Position numbers and translations under genes: made by a program. Shown here piece after piece: positions 60,300 to 64,000 of a DNA stretch of 64,000 nt. The notes under the pieces were generated by a model. That model did not search any database. It was not told the origin of the DNA and worked only from the letters and a program-made list of their open reading frames with translations. The stretch lies in contig JAAOMT010000741.1 in NCBI GenBank assembly GCA_016748015.1, positions 786,120-850,119 on the forward strand, written 5' to 3'. Numbering within the stretch: the stretch's first letter is position 1; each line of letters begins with the position of its first letter. This DNA is from Geosiphon pyriformis. Its lineage: Eukaryota > Glomeromycota > Glomeromycetes > Archaeosporales > Geosiphonaceae.

Positions 60300-61460
60300 A
60301 AAACAACAATCAAAATATTTTATTAATTACCAAAATATACTTTACCAAAAAAACAGAAAGAATTCAGATTAACCAACCAGAGTAATCACAAAACCAGAGA
60401 AAAAAACAATATTGTTCAATATACACTCAAATTCAACAGCAGGACATTTCTATAAAAAAGCAATCATAGAAAAAACCAGACAAAGATACTATTGGCCATC
60501 AATATATCCAGACATTATCTAATATGTTCAAAATTGTGATGCTTGTCAGAGAAAAAGAGGAACAAAACCCAGTGAACCACTAAGACCAATCAAAGTAGGA
60601 CAACCATTTGATCACATTGGAATTGATTTAGTCAGACCATTAACAATAACCAGCAGAAGCAACAGATACATTGCAATAGTCATAGACTATCTTACTAAAT
60701 AGCCAGAAGCAAAAGCCATTCAAAGAGCAGATGCAGAATCCATTAATGAATTTGTTCATCAAGATTTAATATGTCAACATAGATGTTCAAAAAAACTACT
60801 ATCAGATCAAAGAACTTACTTTGTAAATAGAACATTGGCAGAATTAAGTCAAAAATTTGGGATAAAAAGACCATTATCATTATCATACCATCCACAAACA
60901 AATGGGTTAGTTGAAAAATTTAACAGAATATTGTGTGAAGCTATTACTAATATCAGCCAAGAAAACCAGGACAAATGGAATTTGATTATACCATCAATAT
61001 TATTTGCTTATTGGACAATGAAGCAAAACACTACACAAGCAACACTATTTGAATTAGTATACAATAGAACAGCAACATTACCAGTTGAGATAGAAGTAAA
61101 GACATATCCAACAGAACCAATAACAAAAGAAAATTTTCAAAGAACATTATTAAGAAGAACATATGACTTAATGGAGACACTAGAAAACAAATAGCAAAAA
61201 GCAGCTGATAACATCCAAAAGTCACAGGAGAAACAAAAAGAAAGACACGATAACCAACTACTAGATAAACCAGTTAAATTCAAGATTGAAGACAAAGTAT
61301 TTCTATATTGTACTAAAGCAGAAAAACAATGGAGTGAAAAATTTGACTCCAAATGGAATGAGCCATTTTACATAAAAGAAAGTCTTGGAAATGGAGCTTA
61401 CAAATTAAGATGGGACAACAAAATCTTAGCCAAAGCAGCACATAGTAATTAACTGAAACC
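60300..61460 (+). pseudogene. Gypsy integrase, broken
   Basis: The zinc-binding part near 60430-60560 ends in C-D-A-C-Q-R-K. The catalytic core has I-G-I-D-L at about 60619, S-D-Q-R-T-Y-F-V-N at about 60806 (family Gly replaced by Arg) and T-N-G-L-V-E-K-F-N at about 60900, so D, D and E are all present. A stop sits at about 60700. The part 60835-61194 is open for 119 codons. A C-terminal block K-I-E-D-K-V-F-L-Y at about 61285 is shared with the fossil integrase at 29.8 kb. No chromodomain recognised. Confidence 0.85.
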
Positions 61461-61606
61461 ATACTATCATATAGTGTTACCATTTACTACAATTAGGAGT
61501 ACAGCAAATACTAGTCCGACCAGAAAAGATTTCATGAGATTTGGAGCCAATCATAATCATTGGACCAAATACATAAAATTGAACAATAAAAAAAATATAA
61601 AAAAAC

Positions 61607-62278
61607 ATGGTAAACGTGACAAAAGACTCCAGAAAAATGGAAATCACTAACAATATCCACTCATTAGCACAACAATTCTTCCAACTGATTCAACAACAGA
61701 ATATAGAAATTATCATCAATCAACAAACCATTCAATACCAAAATACCAGAAAGAGACCCAAATACAAAAATCAAAAGAAAACAAAAAACACTATTGACAA
61801 AATAATTTTGAAAATAAAATTAGCAATAAAAGAACCAATAAGTGTTACCACATATCAAGAGTTGACCAAAGAAACTTGGAAATAATAGATACATGAATTT
61901 TCAAGAAACTTTTGTTATTTCCACTTGAGACAACATTTAAACATTCAAAACTTATACATGGATAAAACAAAACAATTATTTGATACAACAATATTGCAAC
62001 AACTAGAACAATTTGTGAAAAAAAACAACATGACTACACAGGCAAGAGCCATCTATTGGCTATATACAGAATTTCAAGACAGATCAGAAATTTTACTTAA
62101 TCCAGAAATAGATTCTATTACAGTTAACCAAATGGGAAAAATAACCAACATCTAATTTGAAGAATTACAGAACAAAATAACTTAAGTAATTCTCAAAAAA
62201 AAAGTTCAAGAAATACTCAAAGATGGAGAATTAGAATTGAGGGATCTCAATGGAGCTCAATATTAAAGAAGAAAATAA
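61607..62278 (+). pseudogene. Additional ORF after integrase (ORF3), broken
   Basis: From ATG 61607 one frame runs 224 codons to a TAA at 62276-62278, the base before the LTR. It has premature stops at about 61885, 62153, 62183 and 62264. The N-half is Gln/Asn-rich and basic (K-R-P-K-Y-K-N-Q-K-K), the C-half helical with M-G-K and then a charged tail ending in A-Q-Y and lysines or arginines. A second Gypsy in the window has the same C-half, uninterrupted, with its stop also touching the LTR. No signal peptide or membrane segment, so it is not envelope-like. Function unknown; a small accessory, possibly nucleic-acid-binding protein. Confidence 0.6.
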
Positions 62279-62914
62279 TGTTACTCATAGGAAGTATATT
62301 AGCACATAAATTAGCCAATCAGAAGTAGCCATAGTAAATATGAAATTCCAGAATTCCTCTCAAGAAGAATTGTAAGATTCCAGGAATTTCAGGATTCTTG
62401 TACAAAGAATTGCCAGATTTCAGAATTGCAAAATTCCTCTCAAAAAGAATTATAGGATTCCAGGAATTCCAGGATTTTTAGTGTGAAGAATTAAAAAATT
62501 GAGAAATTTCAAGTATGTATATATAGCAATAATGTTAGAAGTAGAAAAGACAGATCTCTCAGTTTAGATTTGATCTAAGGAATCTTTCAAACTTATAAAT
62601 ATCAATAAATAATTATTTTCTATCTCAAATCCACTCTTCACTATCAACACTTCATGTTGATAGTAATTAATACTTAACCATACTAGAACAATAGCTTTTG
62701 ATTACAGCTATTGACAGGATACTAACCATTATTGCCTTGGCTTATTTTTTATTTTTTATTTCCTTTATTTTATTTTTCTTTTCTTTGTTGTTATTACTAA
62801 TTGATTAAAAGATTAAGCACTGAGATACAGATGTCATAGGGACTGGTAAAAAATCTGTGAAACAAGGGTAGAACATTCATAGACTTGAGAATAGCTTACC
62901 AGGAGAATTGCCAA
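62279..62914 (+). repeat. 3' LTR of the Gypsy element, truncated
   Basis: Matches 52191 onward for about 636 bp, to the region of the taccaggag phrase, then stops where an inverted LTR begins. Carries the same palindromic ggaattcc-type array and TATA-like element as the 5' LTR. Confidence 0.85.
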
Positions 62915-63795
62915 TATTACAGATGATTATTTGGGGTCTTAAAGCAAATAACAAATCCATAACTTGATGCTTGATTGGTACTCTGTTGTAGATATCTAAA
63001 GGTTTTATTAATCTGAAGATTTGTTGTAAAGGCTTTTGTATAATAGACAAAGATTTAACAATTGTTTTCAGTAGCCTCCTGGAATCACAATTCTGTCAAA
63101 TTTTTTTCTCAGCATGGTGGCTGGTAATTTTTCTGGTAAGCTATCCTTAAATCTATGAGTATTCTACCCTTGTTTCAAGGGTCTTTTACCAGTCACTATG
63201 ATATCTGTATCTTAGCGCTTAATTCTTAATCAATTTAATAAAATCACAGAAATAACAAAAGAAATAAAATAAAATAAAAGAAGATAAAGAAATAACAAAA
63301 GCAATTACAAATTAGTATTCTGTCAATAGCCATAATTAAGAGCTATTGTTCCAGTGTAGTTAAGTATCAATTACTATCAACATGAAGTGTTGATAGTGGG
63401 AGTGGATTTGAGATAGAGAATAATTATTTATTGATATTTGTGGATGGAAAGGTTGCTTATATAAAATCTAAACTGAGAGGTTTGTCTTTTCTATTTCTAA
63501 TACTACCACTATATATACATAATTTGGGTTCTACGAGATTGCTCATATTCTCAAGTGATGTGCTATAATTTCTCAAGCAATGCTTATATTGTTGAGCAAT
63601 GTGCCATATTTTCTTAACATTGCTCTATATTGCTGAGCAATGTGCCATGATTTTTGACATTGCTCCATATTGCTAAGCAATATGTCATGATTTCTGATAT
63701 TGCTCCACATTGCTGAGCAATGTGCTCACTTGCTAACTACTACTCTCTTATTGGTCTACTATTTTTCTATATCTGTTTTCTTTTTATGAGTAACA
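62915..63795 (-). repeat. 3' LTR of a second Gypsy, opposite orientation
   Basis: The reverse complement aligns with the 5' LTR at 52191-53039 along most of its length, about 881 bp, with its TG at 63795-63794. The outer end is at 62915 (TA where TG/CA is expected). In place of the ggaattcc array, its U3 has an array around ttgctgagcaa (about 63535-63730). Confidence 0.85.
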
Positions 63796-64000
63796 TTATT
63801 TCTTACTTTTTTTATATTGAGCTCTGTCAAAATCTTCATTTTGAATTAATTCTAATACTTCTTTTTCAAGTATTGTTTGTTTGACTCTGTTTCTCATGTT
63901 TTCTATTTGTGTATTGTTCATTTTTCCCCATTGGTTAATAGTTATGGTTTTCATGTCCAAGTGTAACAATATTTCTGAATAATTCTGAAATATGTTGTGT
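63796..64000 (-). CDS. ORF3 C-terminus of the second Gypsy (partial)
   Basis: The minus strand is open from the window edge for 67 codons to TAA at 63798-63796, immediately before the LTR TG. It aligns with the end of ORF3 in the first Gypsy (shared S-E-I-L-L, an I-T-x-N-Q-x-G-K-x block and a terminal A-Q-Y followed by basic residues). It has no stops in this stretch, so this copy is younger or better preserved. Its 5' part lies outside the window. Confidence 0.65.
   Translation of the reverse strand, partial: HNIFQNYSEILLHLDMKTITINQWGKMNNTQIENMRNRVKQTILEKEVLELIQNEDFDRAQYKKSKK

Larger units (their letters stand above)
52191..62914 (+). mobile_element. Ty3/Gypsy retrotransposon with dUTPase domain and extra 3' ORF
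   Basis: 5' LTR 52191-53039, PBS at 53042, then gag, CCHC, protease, cysteine-rich linker, dUTPase, RT, RNase H, integrase and a further ORF, then a truncated 3' LTR from 62279. Total about 10.7 kb, of which 876 bp (57661-58536) is a later insertion. Every coding part has stops or frameshifts. The two LTRs differ at 13 of their first 110 positions, all transitions. The element interrupts a LINE at its left end and is interrupted or truncated by another Gypsy at its right end. Confidence 0.9.

Noticed and set aside
61031-61352. Hydrophobic minus-strand frames in the integrase
   Set aside because: Antisense of Lys/Asn-rich integrase coding sequence.
61607-62278. Envelope gene after integrase
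   Set aside because: No signal peptide, membrane span or cysteine pattern in the frame.

Overview
The window looks like a scaffold piece from an arbuscular mycorrhizal fungus (Glomeromycotina, most like Rhizophagus or a close relative). It is very AT-rich, its genes are sparse and small with short GT-AG introns, and most of the DNA is decayed transposons. The Gypsy Gag-Pol and the LINE RNase H/C-terminal regions resemble families I associate with these fungi. The assignment is by recognition; no search was run. I saw no tRNA, rRNA or CRISPR.

Layout. 1-23 kb is gene-bearing but sparse. It holds a broken secreted heptapeptide-repeat gene at the left edge, an Asn/Gly-rich small secreted protein (2.2 kb), a three-exon secreted cysteine-rich protein reconstructed here (4.3-4.9 kb), an RlpA-like secreted double-psi beta-barrel protein (8.0 kb), a three-exon four-membrane-span protein (15.2-16.1 kb) and a single-exon acidic protein with a duplicated helical motif (17.6-18.6 kb). 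Three dead Tc1-like transposases lie between them. 23-31 kb is an extremely AT-rich island that I read in part as a fossil Gypsy, because a minus-strand integrase is still recognisable at 29.75-30.38 kb. 31-44 kb holds a two-exon C2H2 zinc-finger regulator, a second copy of the Asn/Gly-rich secreted protein with a similar promoter, a degenerate pogo/Tigger transposon with TIRs and a TA duplication (38.7-41.0 kb), and a Zn2Cys6 regulator. 44.5-48.4 kb is a second AT-rich island.

48.4-64 kb is a nest of retrotransposons. A minus-strand LINE is interrupted in its open frame by a plus-strand Gypsy LTR at 52191. That Gypsy carries gag, protease, a cysteine-rich linker, a dUTPase domain, RT, RNase H, integrase and a further ORF whose stop codon touches the 3' LTR. 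It is itself interrupted by an 876-bp insertion that contains a 306-bp assembly gap. Its truncated 3' LTR abuts the 3' LTR of a second, better preserved Gypsy in the opposite orientation, which runs off the window.

The living gene content is dominated by secreted proteins (four or five) and regulators (two or three), which fits a host-interacting fungus. The transposons show transition-biased decay: every difference in the first 110 bp of the two LTRs is a transition, and lost catalytic residues and new stops are mostly explicable as G-to-A or C-to-T changes.
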